A DNA stretch of 64,000 nt from CAIYTF01 sp963664845. Lineage in GTDB: Bacteria > Bacteroidota > Ignavibacteria > Ignavibacteriales > Ignavibacteriaceae. Position numbers and translations under genes: made by a program. The stretch lies in assembly GCA_963664845.1 (NCBI GenBank), contig OY761615.1:3968001-4032000 (forward strand). Reading direction: 5' to 3'. The notes under the pieces were generated by a model, which saw only the letters and a list, made by a program, of their open reading frames with translations, was not told the origin of the DNA and made no database searches. Shown in pieces: positions 17,164 to 26,383 of the stretch. Positions within the stretch are counted from its first letter, which is position 1; each line of letters opens with the position of its first letter.

Positions 17164-20100
17164 TTACACAGACTTAGAAATAATTGCCTTTAAAAGTACG
17201 AGTGCTTCATCAAATTCATAACTATTGAGTCTGTTCATAACGGTGCCCAATTCCTCCTTATATTGTTTTACTCCGGACATGCCTAATATCTCTTCGAGCA
17301 TTTTGCCTGCCTCAAAGTCATTGTTCTCGACAAGTGCAAGCAGGCCGGAAATGGCATTTTGAAATTTATCCAGATCCAAACCTTCGTCCTCTGCAGCTTC
17401 TTCCAGGTACTCGGTTCGTTTGCAGCTTTCAAGCCAAATGCCAATTTCAGTAAGTACCAGGTCCAATTCATCGCCAAATTCGCCAAGTATTTCGTCACTG
17501 TTGACCAAGTCTGTTTTTTTCAACTCAGCCTCGACAAACGCTGCTGTCTGGTTGAGCTTTAGGGCTCCAAGATTGCCCCCGACGCCTTTCACCGTATGAG
17601 CAATACGAATTGCCTGTTCCTTATCATCTGTTTTTAAGGCTTCCTTGATTTCAGCAATAACGTTCTGATTTTTCAGATAGAATTTTTCCAAAAGAGTAAT
17701 ATATAGTTTTTTATTCCCGCCGACTCTCCGCAACCCGTCCTTTACATCAATGCTGGTGAATGTTGGCAGGGCTACCGCGGGCAGCGGTTGCTGTTCGGTA
17801 GTAATGGCAGGTTTTCTTTCGCCGGGTTTTATCCATTTTACCAACACCCCAAATAGTTCATCGGGATCAATGGGTTTGGTTACAAAATCCTGCATCCCTG
17901 CCTCGAGGCATTTTTCTTTAATCCCCATCATTGCGTCGGCGGTCATTGCAACAACCGGAAGATCATCGTATTGTTTCAATTCCCGTATGAGTCGTGTGGC
18001 GGTGTATCCATCCATCACCGGCATCTGCAAATCCATGAAAACGATATCATATTTGGAGGGGACACCGGAAGCTTTGACCTTTTCAAATGATTCTTGGCCA
18101 TGATTGGCGATCTCTACAATAAACCCTCCTGCTTCCATAAGCTCAGATGCGACCTGCTGATTAATTTCGTTGTCTTCGGTCAATAAAACCCTTGCCCCTT
18201 TAATCATCTCCATTTTCTGAATATACTTCATGCCTTTTCCGGGGTGGACTCGTTTTGTTCGTGCTTCCTTCCCCAGTACCTCCATGATCGTATCAAATAA
18301 TACGGAATACGAGACTGGCTTATTCAAAAAGCCTTTTATTCCCATGGCCTTGGCCTTTTCTGCAATACCCTCGCGACCAAAGGCGGTTACCATAATAATA
18401 GTAGGGGCTTTTGTTTCAGGGCGCTTGGAGATGCGTTTTGTTGTTTCCAATCCATCCATTCCCGGCATTTTCCAATCCATGAGCACAAGTTCGAACGGAT
18501 GTTCTTTTTCCTGTTCAATAAGTTCAATAGCCCGTTGGCCTGATTCAGCAAGAAATACGTCGAACGAAAATGTCTCAAGAGCCTCCCGGAGAATCATTCT
18601 TGCAGTCTCATTATCATCGCAAACCAAAACTTTTAGTCCTCTCAAATCAACTGAGGGAACATACTCATCACGTTTCTGTTCTTTTTGAATTGCAAACACC
18701 GCATTGAAAAAGAAGGTGCTTCCTTTCCCATATTCACTTTCCACCCAGGTAGTGCCACCCATCAGGTCAGCCAGCTTCTTGCTAATTGCCAAGCCGAGTC
18801 CCGTTCCTCCATATTTTCTTGTTGTGGAACTGTCTGCCTGGCTAAAAGACTGGAACATTTTTTTTAATTGTTCAGGAGTCAGCCCGATACCGGAATCACG
18901 GACAGAGAATCTGAGTTTAATTGAATCATTAAAACGTTCCTCAACCTCAGCATTTACCACAATGTCGCCCTGTTCTGTAAACTTTACTGAATTGCTGCAA
19001 TAGTTGGTTACGATCTGCCCTATCCGCAATGGATCGCCAACGAGATTGAGCGGTACATCTTTTGCAATATGTATTGAAAATTCAAGTCCCTTTTCCTGTG
19101 CTTTTTGTGAAACAAGATTAGATACCGTATCCAATACCTGTTCGAGGTCAAATTCCGTGTTTTCAATGGTAAGCTTACCGGCTTCGATTTTCGAAAAATC
19201 GAGAATATCATTTATTATTCCCAACAACGCAATGGCAGACCGTTCAATTTTAACAAGATAGTCCAATTGTTTGTTGTCAAGATCGGTTTTCAGTGCGAGA
19301 TTCGATAGCCCAATAATCGCATTCATGGGCGTGCGGATCTCGTGTGACATTGTTGCTAGAAATTGACTCTTTGCCACAGTGGCAGCTTCAGCATCGCTTC
19401 TCGCTTTTGCAAGTTCAGTCTGAATCCGTTTGATATCAGTTATATCTATAATTGAACCAACCAGACAATCAACCCCATCATAATCAAGAGGAATGAAGGA
19501 AACCAAACAGTTCCTTAGTTCACCGGTTCCGTAACGTTTGAAGTCAACTTCATAGGAATCGACCATTCCGGTGCTTTTCAAGATTTCAACTATTTTGCTG
19601 CGCTCTTCCGGATTTGCATACCATTGACTGGGATGCATGGTTGCAAATGCTTCAGCATCAATTTGTTGAAATTCCTGCATTGCCATATTGAAACGGATTA
19701 TTGCTCCATCGTCTATTCTGGTAACAGCCGTTGGTATTGGCATTGCATCCACAATCCTATCTGCTGACTCCTTGGCTTTTGCAAGTGCCACGGCAGCCGC
19801 TTTCCGTTCAGTAATATCGGAAAAGCTTATCACTGAACCGATAACCTCAGTGCCCCGCCTGATGGGAGTTGCAGTATATTCAATGGGGAAAAAACTGCCG
19901 CCTTTGCGCCACAAGACCTCGTCATCTATCCTGCTTGTTCTTCCCTCACTGAGTGCCTGATTCATTGGGCACTCAGCAGCCGGGTAATCAGTCCCGTCAG
20001 GACGATGATGATGAAACAGCGGGTGTGGTTTTTGGCCCAGCAATTCTTCAGGGTTATAGCCAAGCATGGTTTCTGCGGCGGGGTTTACAAAGGTTATAAA

Positions 20101-22140
20101 ACCTTCTTTATCCGTCCCAAAAATTCCAGCGCTGACGGTCTCCAAAATATTCCTGTTCCGTTCCTCAGCCTCCAGAACCGATTGTTCAATTTTCTTCCTG
20201 TCGGTAATTTCAAAGCTTATAGCCAGATATGCCGCGGGTTTTCCATCCTCTCCGAAAATGGGAGCAACTACCGCATCTATCCAATAGAATGATCCATCTT
20301 TGGCCTTGTCTTTTAACTCTCCACGCCATGGCTTTCCACTGCTGATTGTTTCCCAGAAGCCCTTCCATTCCTCTGCGGTCAAGCATCCGGAATTGAGAAT
20401 TCTGTAATTTTTCCCTACTAATTCAGTGGGCGTGTATTGCGAACATTTGCAGAACAAATCGTTAACATAGGTGATATTTCCCTGGAGATCGGACATCGAA
20501 ACAATTGCTGTTCTGTTGAGTGCGGTGTTTTGCGACTCTAATTTACTAAGCGTATTTTTGAGTTCTTTGGTCCGTTCCTCTACCTTTATCTCGAGCGTTT
20601 CTTTTGCCATTTTTAGGGCAAGCTCATACTCTTTGCGTTGAGTTATGTCGGTATGGGTTCCCACAATTCGGGTTGAAATCCCTGCTGCGTCTTTTTCAAC
20701 AACTATACCCCGGTCCAGTACCCAAAATGACTCGCCGTTTTTTTTAACTCCCAGATATTCCACTTCATAACTTGTTCCATTCATCAGCGCTTTCATCACC
20801 GCATTCGCAGCAGCGTCCTGTGTTGACTCATGTCGCAGTGCGTACCACTTCTCAACGGTGGCAGGGAACTCATTTGGCTCATAGCCGAATAATTCATACA
20901 TACGTTCACTAAAATAAACCTGATCGCTTCTGACAAACCAATCGAAGATGCCATCATTGGTTGCCTGGAATGCAAACTTAAACCGATGCGTGACATCCCT
21001 TAATTCCATTTCCTTTTTTTGAATGGTTCCAGTCATGGTGTTGAATGCCCGCGCCAACGACCCAATCTCATCTTGTGAGGTGATAGCAATTGATTGAAAA
21101 CCATTACCCTCGGAAATTGCATTTACTTGTTGAGTGAACTGCACCAAAGGGTTGGAAATACGTTTGGCAAGAGAATAGGTTATCCCAAGAAAGATCAGTA
21201 AGGATATACCACCAATAATAACCGATAAATGCTTTCTCTGATCGATAAAGGCGAGAAGTTCCTTTTCCTTGACGGCAATACTGATGCTCCACCCTGACCT
21301 TGCAATGGGATGATAATATGCCCACACAAACTGTCCCGGTTCATCATCAACACGCAGAATTGCCTTTCCGGATTTACCGGCAAGCATATTCCTGCCTTCA
21401 GCATGAGTATCCTCAGAATTAATCGATGAACCCGTGATAGTGAGAATATTATCCTTGTATATTCTCCTGCTGCTCGGATGATAAATGTACTGGCCGGTCT
21501 TTGAAACGATTATAAAATTCAACGATTTATAGAATGATGTGTCAACCAATTGCCTGAATTTGGAGAGATCAATCCTGACGCTGGATACGCCAATGAAAGC
21601 AGTATTCTTATATATTGGTATTGATATACGGGTGCATAAGATTTTTGATTCACGGTCAATGAAGGGTTCCTCCCAGTATGGTTTGCCGGTTTGTTTTGGC
21701 AGCTGGTACCACTTCTCTTCAGGCCGGGTATAATCGATCAGGCTGGAGACGTCCTGTTTGATTAATTTTCCGGCTACCAACGTAACAGAATTCATGCGTA
21801 AAGCTCCACCCGTATAGCTCTTTTCGAATGAAAACCGGTTTCCAAGAATCAGCGGGCTCTTTTTAAGATTTCTCTCCAGGTATGAATAAGCTTCTTCCTC
21901 CGTCACAAAATCGGAGAATCTGACGTAGTCCGCGCTGTTTGCTGCTATCATTTCCACTTGTGCAAGCTGCATGTCAACCCGTTGTGCCATTTCCTTTGTA
22001 TGCATTGACAGGAAACGATCCAGGTTTTTGACTTCATTATTATAGGTAATGCTTTCCGTGATCAGGAAATAGCTGAGGTAGATCAAGAGGGTCGGAACAA
22101 GAATAAAGAACAGGATCCGGTACTTAATTGTCAGTTTCAT
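17164..22140 (-). CDS. Large hybrid sensor histidine kinase (dCache-HAMP-4xPAS-HisKA-HATPase-2xREC-Hpt)
   Basis: A 1658-residue inner-membrane sensor. Order: transmembrane helix (about 8-28), a periplasmic dCache-like ligand domain (about 35-300), second helix (about 305-325), HAMP (about 325-380), four PAS domains (about 388-505, 535-650, 660-780, 790-905), HisKA with SHEIRTPMN (His about 933), HATPase with NYCSNSVKF, DSGIGL and GGTGLGLAISK (about 1040-1155), receiver 1 with LMDWKMPGMDG (Asp about 1222), receiver 2 with FMDLQMPVMDG (Asp about 1370), and an Hpt domain with AHTVKG (His about 1515). No DNA-binding output is attached, so it needs a partner. It lies just upstream of the SiaB/SiaC/AAA+ operon in the same direction and may feed it; that is inference. 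Confidence 0.95.
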   Translation of the reverse strand: MKLTIKYRILFFILVPTLLIYLSYFLITESITYNNEVKNLDRFLSMHTKEMAQRVDMQLAQVEMIAANSADYVRFSDFVTEEEAYSYLERNLKKSPLILGNRFSFEKSYTGGALRMNSVTLVAGKLIKQDVSSLIDYTRPEEKWYQLPKQTGKPYWEEPFIDRESKILCTRISIPIYKNTAFIGVSSVRIDLSKFRQLVDTSFYKSLNFIIVSKTGQYIYHPSSRRIYKDNILTITGSSINSEDTHAEGRNMLAGKSGKAILRVDDEPGQFVWAYYHPIARSGWSISIAVKEKELLAFIDQRKHLSVIIGGISLLIFLGITYSLAKRISNPLVQFTQQVNAISEGNGFQSIAITSQDEIGSLARAFNTMTGTIQKKEMELRDVTHRFKFAFQATNDGIFDWFVRSDQVYFSERMYELFGYEPNEFPATVEKWYALRHESTQDAAANAVMKALMNGTSYEVEYLGVKKNGESFWVLDRGIVVEKDAAGISTRIVGTHTDITQRKEYELALKMAKETLEIKVEERTKELKNTLSKLESQNTALNRTAIVSMSDLQGNITYVNDLFCKCSQYTPTELVGKNYRILNSGCLTAEEWKGFWETISSGKPWRGELKDKAKDGSFYWIDAVVAPIFGEDGKPAAYLAISFEITDRKKIEQSVLEAEERNRNILETVSAGIFGTDKEGFITFVNPAAETMLGYNPEELLGQKPHPLFHHHRPDGTDYPAAECPMNQALSEGRTSRIDDEVLWRKGGSFFPIEYTATPIRRGTEVIGSVISFSDITERKAAAVALAKAKESADRIVDAMPIPTAVTRIDDGAIIRFNMAMQEFQQIDAEAFATMHPSQWYANPEERSKIVEILKSTGMVDSYEVDFKRYGTGELRNCLVSFIPLDYDGVDCLVGSIIDITDIKRIQTELAKARSDAEAATVAKSQFLATMSHEIRTPMNAIIGLSNLALKTDLDNKQLDYLVKIERSAIALLGIINDILDFSKIEAGKLTIENTEFDLEQVLDTVSNLVSQKAQEKGLEFSIHIAKDVPLNLVGDPLRIGQIVTNYCSNSVKFTEQGDIVVNAEVEERFNDSIKLRFSVRDSGIGLTPEQLKKMFQSFSQADSSTTRKYGGTGLGLAISKKLADLMGGTTWVESEYGKGSTFFFNAVFAIQKEQKRDEYVPSVDLRGLKVLVCDDNETARMILREALETFSFDVFLAESGQRAIELIEQEKEHPFELVLMDWKMPGMDGLETTKRISKRPETKAPTIIMVTAFGREGIAEKAKAMGIKGFLNKPVSYSVLFDTIMEVLGKEARTKRVHPGKGMKYIQKMEMIKGARVLLTEDNEINQQVASELMEAGGFIVEIANHGQESFEKVKASGVPSKYDIVFMDLQMPVMDGYTATRLIRELKQYDDLPVVAMTADAMMGIKEKCLEAGMQDFVTKPIDPDELFGVLVKWIKPGERKPAITTEQQPLPAVALPTFTSIDVKDGLRRVGGNKKLYITLLEKFYLKNQNVIAEIKEALKTDDKEQAIRIAHTVKGVGGNLGALKLNQTAAFVEAELKKTDLVNSDEILGEFGDELDLVLTEIGIWLESCKRTEYLEEAAEDEGLDLDKFQNAISGLLALVENNDFEAGKMLEEILGMSGVKQYKEELGTVMNRLNSYEFDEALVLLKAIISKSV

Positions 22141-22540
22141 GAATCATCCTACAAAAATATTGCCTTTTCTGGAATAGCTACGGCCGTATGGTTGAACAGC
22201 AAACAATAGGAAAGTATAAACGGGGATATTAACCCCACCTACCTGGTCATCCGGAGGAAATTTTACACCAAAGGTTATATCATCGTGGTAACAAAAAAAC
22301 TTCCGGTATGTCCGGGCATTAAAATTCAGGATACTACTATTTTAAAATAACTGTTTTTCACTTAATAACAATGACACATGAGTTTGTTGCTGCTTTGTGC
22401 CAATCCGTCTTCGATAGCCGGAGAACGCAGGTGTGGCTTGAGTGGTTTTCTGCATTCCTCTTTGAGAGCAATGGTTTCGTCAAACCGAAATATTCCTTAA
22501 TTTAATAGCAATCTTTTTTCACCAATAACCTGGAGTTCGT
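22141..22540. other. Divergent intergenic region between hybrid kinase and hemerythrin
   Basis: No gene seen. It must hold the promoters of both divergent genes. A CAAAAATA (minus-strand TATTTTTG) at 22152-22159 fits the -7 consensus but would leave a leader of only a few bases, so I do not call it. Confidence 0.5.
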
Positions 22541-22948
22541 ATGCCTTTAATGACCTGGGATGATTCGTTGAGTGTTAATATAAAAAGAATTGACGAGCAG
22601 CATAAAAGATTGGTCAATCAGATCAATCTTCTGCATGAAGCAATGAGTTCCGGAAAAACACGGGAAGTACTTGGTCCCATTCTCGAAGAGTTGGTAAATT
22701 ATGCTGTTTATCATTTTGGTACCGAAGAAGAGTTAATGGTGAAATATAATTTCCCCGGCTATGAAGAACACCTCAAGGAACATATGGATTTTAAGGAGAA
22801 AGCCGGTGATCTGCTTTCCCGCTACAAAACCAGTACTATTATTATTTCAATAGAGATTTTAAATTTTCTTCGAGACTGGGTGACCAACCATGTGACGGGT
22901 ACGGATAAAAAGTATCAGGAATTTCTTAATACGAATGGAGAGTTCTAA
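22541..22948 (+). CDS. Bacteriohemerythrin
   Basis: A 135-residue single-domain hemerythrin, a four-helix bundle that binds O2 at a di-iron centre. The metal ligands are visible in order: His in IDEQHKRL (about 21), His and Glu in YHFGTEEELM (about 57-61), two His in EEHLKEHMDF, and the last His and Asp in NHVTGTDKKY. The N-terminal W-D-x-S-L-S-V-N motif is typical. GGAG lies seven bases before the ATG. Likely roles are oxygen sensing, storage or delivery. A second copy is at 31612. It is a single-gene unit bounded by a convergent hairpin. Confidence 0.94.
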   Translation: MPLMTWDDSLSVNIKRIDEQHKRLVNQINLLHEAMSSGKTREVLGPILEELVNYAVYHFGTEEELMVKYNFPGYEEHLKEHMDFKEKAGDLLSRYKTSTIIISIEILNFLRDWVTNHVTGTDKKYQEFLNTNGEF

Positions 22949-22986
22949 GCATTATTTGGCGGGTAGTGCTAAGCATTTTTTGTTAA

Positions 22987-23017
22987 TTCCCGGGGTTTCG
23001 AGAAGAAACCCCGGGAA
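22987..23017. terminator. Strong hairpin between convergent hemerythrin and sdhB genes
   Basis: A perfect 13-bp stem (TTCCCGGGGTTTC / GAAACCCCGGGAA) with a 5-base loop lies 38 bases past the hemerythrin stop and 8 bases past the sdhB stop. Neither side has a long T-run, but the position between converging genes supports a two-way terminator. Confidence 0.7.
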
Positions 23018-23025
23018 TAAGAATA

Positions 23026-23775
23026 TTATCCGATACTTGCCTTAATAAACTCCCGGTTCAAGCGGGCTATATGAGTAATTTTGATTTCCTTTGGGCATTC
23101 AGCTTCGCAGGCACCGGTGTTGGTGCAAGAGCCGAAACCTTCCTTATCCATTTGCGCAACCATGTTTAGTGCACGAGTTGTACGCTCAGGGTGACCTTGC
23201 GGTAATTGTGCAAGATGCGATACTTTAGCCGAAACGAACAACATGGCCGAAGCATTTTTGCAGGCGGCTACGCAGGCACCACAGCCAATACAGGCGGCGG
23301 CATCCATTGCGGATTCGGCAGTATCATGATCTATCAGTATGGTGTTCGCGTCAACTTGTGAACCGATGCGGGCTGAGATATATCCGCCGGCCTGCATGAT
23401 GCGGTCGAATGCTGTGCGGTCAACCACCAAATCCTTAATAACGGGGAAGGGGCGTGCCCGCCAGGGTTCAATGTAGATTGTATCGCCATCTTTGAAACTG
23501 CGCATATGCAATTGACAGGCGGTAATCCCGCGTTTGGGGCCATGCGCCCTGCCGTTGATATACAAACTGCAACTGCCGCAGATACCCTCGCGGCAATCGT
23601 GGTCAAAGGCAACAGGTTCCTGTCCTTTGGCAATCAGTTCCTCATTCAATACATCCATCATTTCAAGAAAGGACATATCTTCCAGAATATCATGTACGGC
23701 GTAGGTCATGAACTTACCTTCTGTTTGAGCGCCTTTTTGTCTCCATATATGCAATGTTAAATTCATCGTTTTCAC
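23026..23775 (-). CDS. sdhB: Succinate dehydrogenase/fumarate reductase iron-sulfur subunit
   Basis: A 249-residue subunit that carries electrons between the flavin and the quinone site. The [2Fe-2S] cluster is in CREGICGSCSLYINGR plus a later TACQLHM (about 60-90). The two C-terminal clusters are in CIGCGACVAACKN (about 160) and CTNTGACEAECPKEIK (about 213-228). The extended N-terminus and spacing are of the non-classical form used by Bacteroidota and epsilon-proteobacteria, which fits a single cytochrome b subunit. It follows sdhA by three bases. Confidence 0.95.
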   Translation of the reverse strand: MKTMNLTLHIWRQKGAQTEGKFMTYAVHDILEDMSFLEMMDVLNEELIAKGQEPVAFDHDCREGICGSCSLYINGRAHGPKRGITACQLHMRSFKDGDTIYIEPWRARPFPVIKDLVVDRTAFDRIMQAGGYISARIGSQVDANTILIDHDTAESAMDAAACIGCGACVAACKNASAMLFVSAKVSHLAQLPQGHPERTTRALNMVAQMDKEGFGSCTNTGACEAECPKEIKITHIARLNREFIKASIG

Positions 23776-23778
23776 TCC

Positions 23779-25692
23779 TTATTTATAACTGCGGCTGCTG
23801 AGGTGAATGGATTCAAAGCTTAAGGCTTCTTTATGCATTACCGGTTCGCTTTTGACGCCGGTATATTCCCAGGCTGCCACATAACTGAAATTTTCATCAT
23901 CGCGTTTTGCTTCATTTTCTTCGGTCTGATATTCTTCACGGAAATGGCCACCGCAGGATTCATTCCTATGTAATGCATCCCGTGCTATCAATTCACCCAG
24001 CTCAAGAAAATCAACAACCCGTCCAGCTTTTTCAAGTGATTGATTGAATTCTTCACCACTACCAAGAACGCGAACATTTTTCCAAAATTCCTCGCGCAGC
24101 GACCTTATTTCATCAATTGCGGATTGCAGGCCTGTTGCATTGCGGGCCATGCCAACTTTATCCCACATGATCATTCCCAGCGCTTTGTGGAAGTGGTCAA
24201 CGGATTTCGTGCCATTGATGGAAAGCAAAGTGGAAATCTGTTCTTTAACCGCTGACTCGGCTTCCTTAAAGGCTGCATGCTCAGTGGTCACTTTTTCCAA
24301 ACCGCCTGAGCCGAGATAGCCACCCATGGTATTGGGGATAACAAAATAACCGTCAGCGAGTCCCTGCATCAGTGCAGAAGCACCAAGACGGTTTGCGCCG
24401 TGATCAGAGAAATTCGCTTCACCGAGAACGAAGAGCCCCTGAACATTGCTCATTAAATTGTAATCCACCCAGAGGCCGCCCATTGTATAGTGAATGGCCG
24501 GGTAGATTCGCATAGGCGTTTTATAGGGGTTTTCACCGGTGATTTGTTCATACATCTGGAACAGATTGCCATAACGTTCTTCAATTTTTGCCTGGCCCAA
24601 ACGGTTTATTGATTCGGCGAAATCAAGATATACTGCTTTCTTCGACTTACCAACTCCGCGACCTTCGTCGCAAACCTGCTTGGAGTTACGTGAGGCCACA
24701 TCCCTTGGGACGAGGTTACCGAATGCCGGGTATTTACGCTCCAGGAAATAATCGCGTTCATCTTCCGGAATAAGATCAGGTGAACGTTCGTCTCCGGCTT
24801 TCTTTGGAACCCAAACGCGCCCGTCATTTCTGAGGCTTTCGCTCATCAGTGTTAATTTCGACTGATGGTCTCCACTGACCGGGATGCAGGTTGGATGGAT
24901 CTGCACGAAACAGGGGTTTGCAAAAAGTGCACCTTTTTTATGAGCGCGCCAGATGGCAGTTGCATTACAACCTTTGGCGTTTGTTGAAAGATAATAGGCA
25001 TTTCCATATCCGCCCGTAGCTAGCACAACCGCATCAGCAGCAAAAGATTCAATTTTGCCGGTTACCATATCCCGGGTGACAATTCCCCGCGCCCTGCCGT
25101 TAATAAGAACTACATCAAGCATTTCATAGCGCGAATACATTTTAACCTGGCCAAGGCCTATCTGGCGGGTCATGGCGCTATAGGCACCAAGCAGGAGCTG
25201 CTGCCCTGTCTGTCCACGGGCATAAAAGGTTCTGGAGACCTGAGCGCCACCAAACGAACGGTTATCGAGATAGCCGCCATATTCACGTGCAAAGGGAACG
25301 CCAAGAGCTACTGATTGATCAATGATGTCGACACTTAGTTCAGCAAGCCGGTGAACATTGGCTTCGCGGGCGCGGAAATCGCCGCCTTTAATGGTGTCAT
25401 AGAATAAACGGTAAATGGAGTCGCCGTCGTTTTGATAATTTTTGGCAGCATTAATGCCGCCCTGTGCTGCAATACTGTGAGCCCGGCGTGAACTGTCCTG
25501 GAAGCAGAACGTTGAGACGTTATAGCCAAGCTCGGCAAGGCTTGCAGATGCTGAGGCACCTGCCAAGCCGGTGCCAACTACAATAACAGTGAATTTTCTT
25601 TTGTTTGCGGGATTAACCAGCTTCAAATCCATTTGATGCTTGGTCCATTTTTCGGGAAGTGGCCCGGACGGAATTTTTGAGTCAAGTGTCAT
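23779..25692 (-). CDS. sdhA: Succinate dehydrogenase/fumarate reductase flavoprotein subunit
   Basis: A 637-residue FAD subunit that oxidises succinate or reduces fumarate. The FAD-binding start VIVVGTGLAGASASASLAEL is at about 33-52, the covalent-FAD His motif in SIAAQGGINAAKN follows, then the active-site segments IHPTCIP, YPAIHYTMGGLWVD and LGEANFSDHGANRLG. I chose the ATG at 25692 because TGGAGGA lies eight bases ahead; the upstream GTG at 25707 would place the ribosome site inside the gene and overlap sdhC. The order sdhC-sdhA-sdhB is that of the type with one membrane subunit. Confidence 0.96.
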   Translation of the reverse strand: MTLDSKIPSGPLPEKWTKHQMDLKLVNPANKRKFTVIVVGTGLAGASASASLAELGYNVSTFCFQDSSRRAHSIAAQGGINAAKNYQNDGDSIYRLFYDTIKGGDFRAREANVHRLAELSVDIIDQSVALGVPFAREYGGYLDNRSFGGAQVSRTFYARGQTGQQLLLGAYSAMTRQIGLGQVKMYSRYEMLDVVLINGRARGIVTRDMVTGKIESFAADAVVLATGGYGNAYYLSTNAKGCNATAIWRAHKKGALFANPCFVQIHPTCIPVSGDHQSKLTLMSESLRNDGRVWVPKKAGDERSPDLIPEDERDYFLERKYPAFGNLVPRDVASRNSKQVCDEGRGVGKSKKAVYLDFAESINRLGQAKIEERYGNLFQMYEQITGENPYKTPMRIYPAIHYTMGGLWVDYNLMSNVQGLFVLGEANFSDHGANRLGASALMQGLADGYFVIPNTMGGYLGSGGLEKVTTEHAAFKEAESAVKEQISTLLSINGTKSVDHFHKALGMIMWDKVGMARNATGLQSAIDEIRSLREEFWKNVRVLGSGEEFNQSLEKAGRVVDFLELGELIARDALHRNESCGGHFREEYQTEENEAKRDDENFSYVAAWEYTGVKSEPVMHKEALSFESIHLSSRSYK

Positions 25693-25693
25693 G

Positions 25694-26383
25694 TTAATGT
25701 CCTCCACACGTGCAGGGAAAGTATTTTAAATACTGGAAATAGATGGGCATCGAGGCAAATCCGAGGGGAACCAGAATCGAATAGAGTAAACCCAGTCCTT
25801 TAATTAACGGTGTATATTTCTTGTGATTCAGTCCTAATGTCTGAAACGCGCTTTGAAATCCGTGATTCAGGTGAAGTCCGAGGAAGAGCAGGGCAATAAG
25901 GTACAAAACGGCGTACCAGATGTTCTCGAAGTTTGCGCGTACTGCGTCATACATCGAGGCTTCGTGCCCTTGCAGCATGCGTACATCAATAAAAAATGAC
26001 TTAACATGCACCACGAGAAAGAAAAACACCAGCGCCCCACTCCAGATCATTATACGTGATAAGGGGGAACTGGTTTCGTTTCCCGGTTTAACCGCATAGG
26101 CAACGGGTCTTGCTGCTTTGTTTTGAAAATAAAGGATAACTGCCTGCGCTATGTGCAGGATAAATCCAAGTGCCAAACCAACCTCAATCACTCTGAGAGG
26201 TGGGAATGTGCTCATAAACTTTGAAAAACTATCAAAGCTTTCTTTGGCTGATGCGGGATTTCCGAAGAGATTTGAGTTGCCATAGAGGTGGACAAGCAGA
26301 AATGAGCAGAGGAATAAACCGGTCAGAGCCATTATGATCTTTTTTCCGATCGAGGAAGTCAACGTTTGCGTAAACCAACCCAT
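25694..26383 (-). CDS. sdhC: Succinate dehydrogenase cytochrome b subunit
   Basis: A 229-residue membrane anchor with five hydrophobic segments (about 15-35, 58-78, 103-124, 150-170, 195-218). Candidate haem-ligand His residues are in LVHLYGN, LHIAQA, VHVKSFF and LHLNHGFQ. It matches the Bacteroidota/Bacillus cytochrome b558 form that anchors SdhA/SdhB and reacts with menaquinone. It is the first gene of sdhCAB, and its stop is one base before the sdhA ATG. The C-terminus (CTCGGH) overlaps the sdhA ribosome-binding site. Confidence 0.93.
   Translation of the reverse strand: MGWFTQTLTSSIGKKIIMALTGLFLCSFLLVHLYGNSNLFGNPASAKESFDSFSKFMSTFPPLRVIEVGLALGFILHIAQAVILYFQNKAARPVAYAVKPGNETSSPLSRIMIWSGALVFFFLVVHVKSFFIDVRMLQGHEASMYDAVRANFENIWYAVLYLIALLFLGLHLNHGFQSAFQTLGLNHKKYTPLIKGLGLLYSILVPLGFASMPIYFQYLKYFPCTCGGH

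Noticed and set aside
22152..22159. TATTTTTG promoter box for the giant hybrid kinase
   Set aside because: It would leave only about five bases of leader, too short for the AGGA ribosome-binding site used by the gene.
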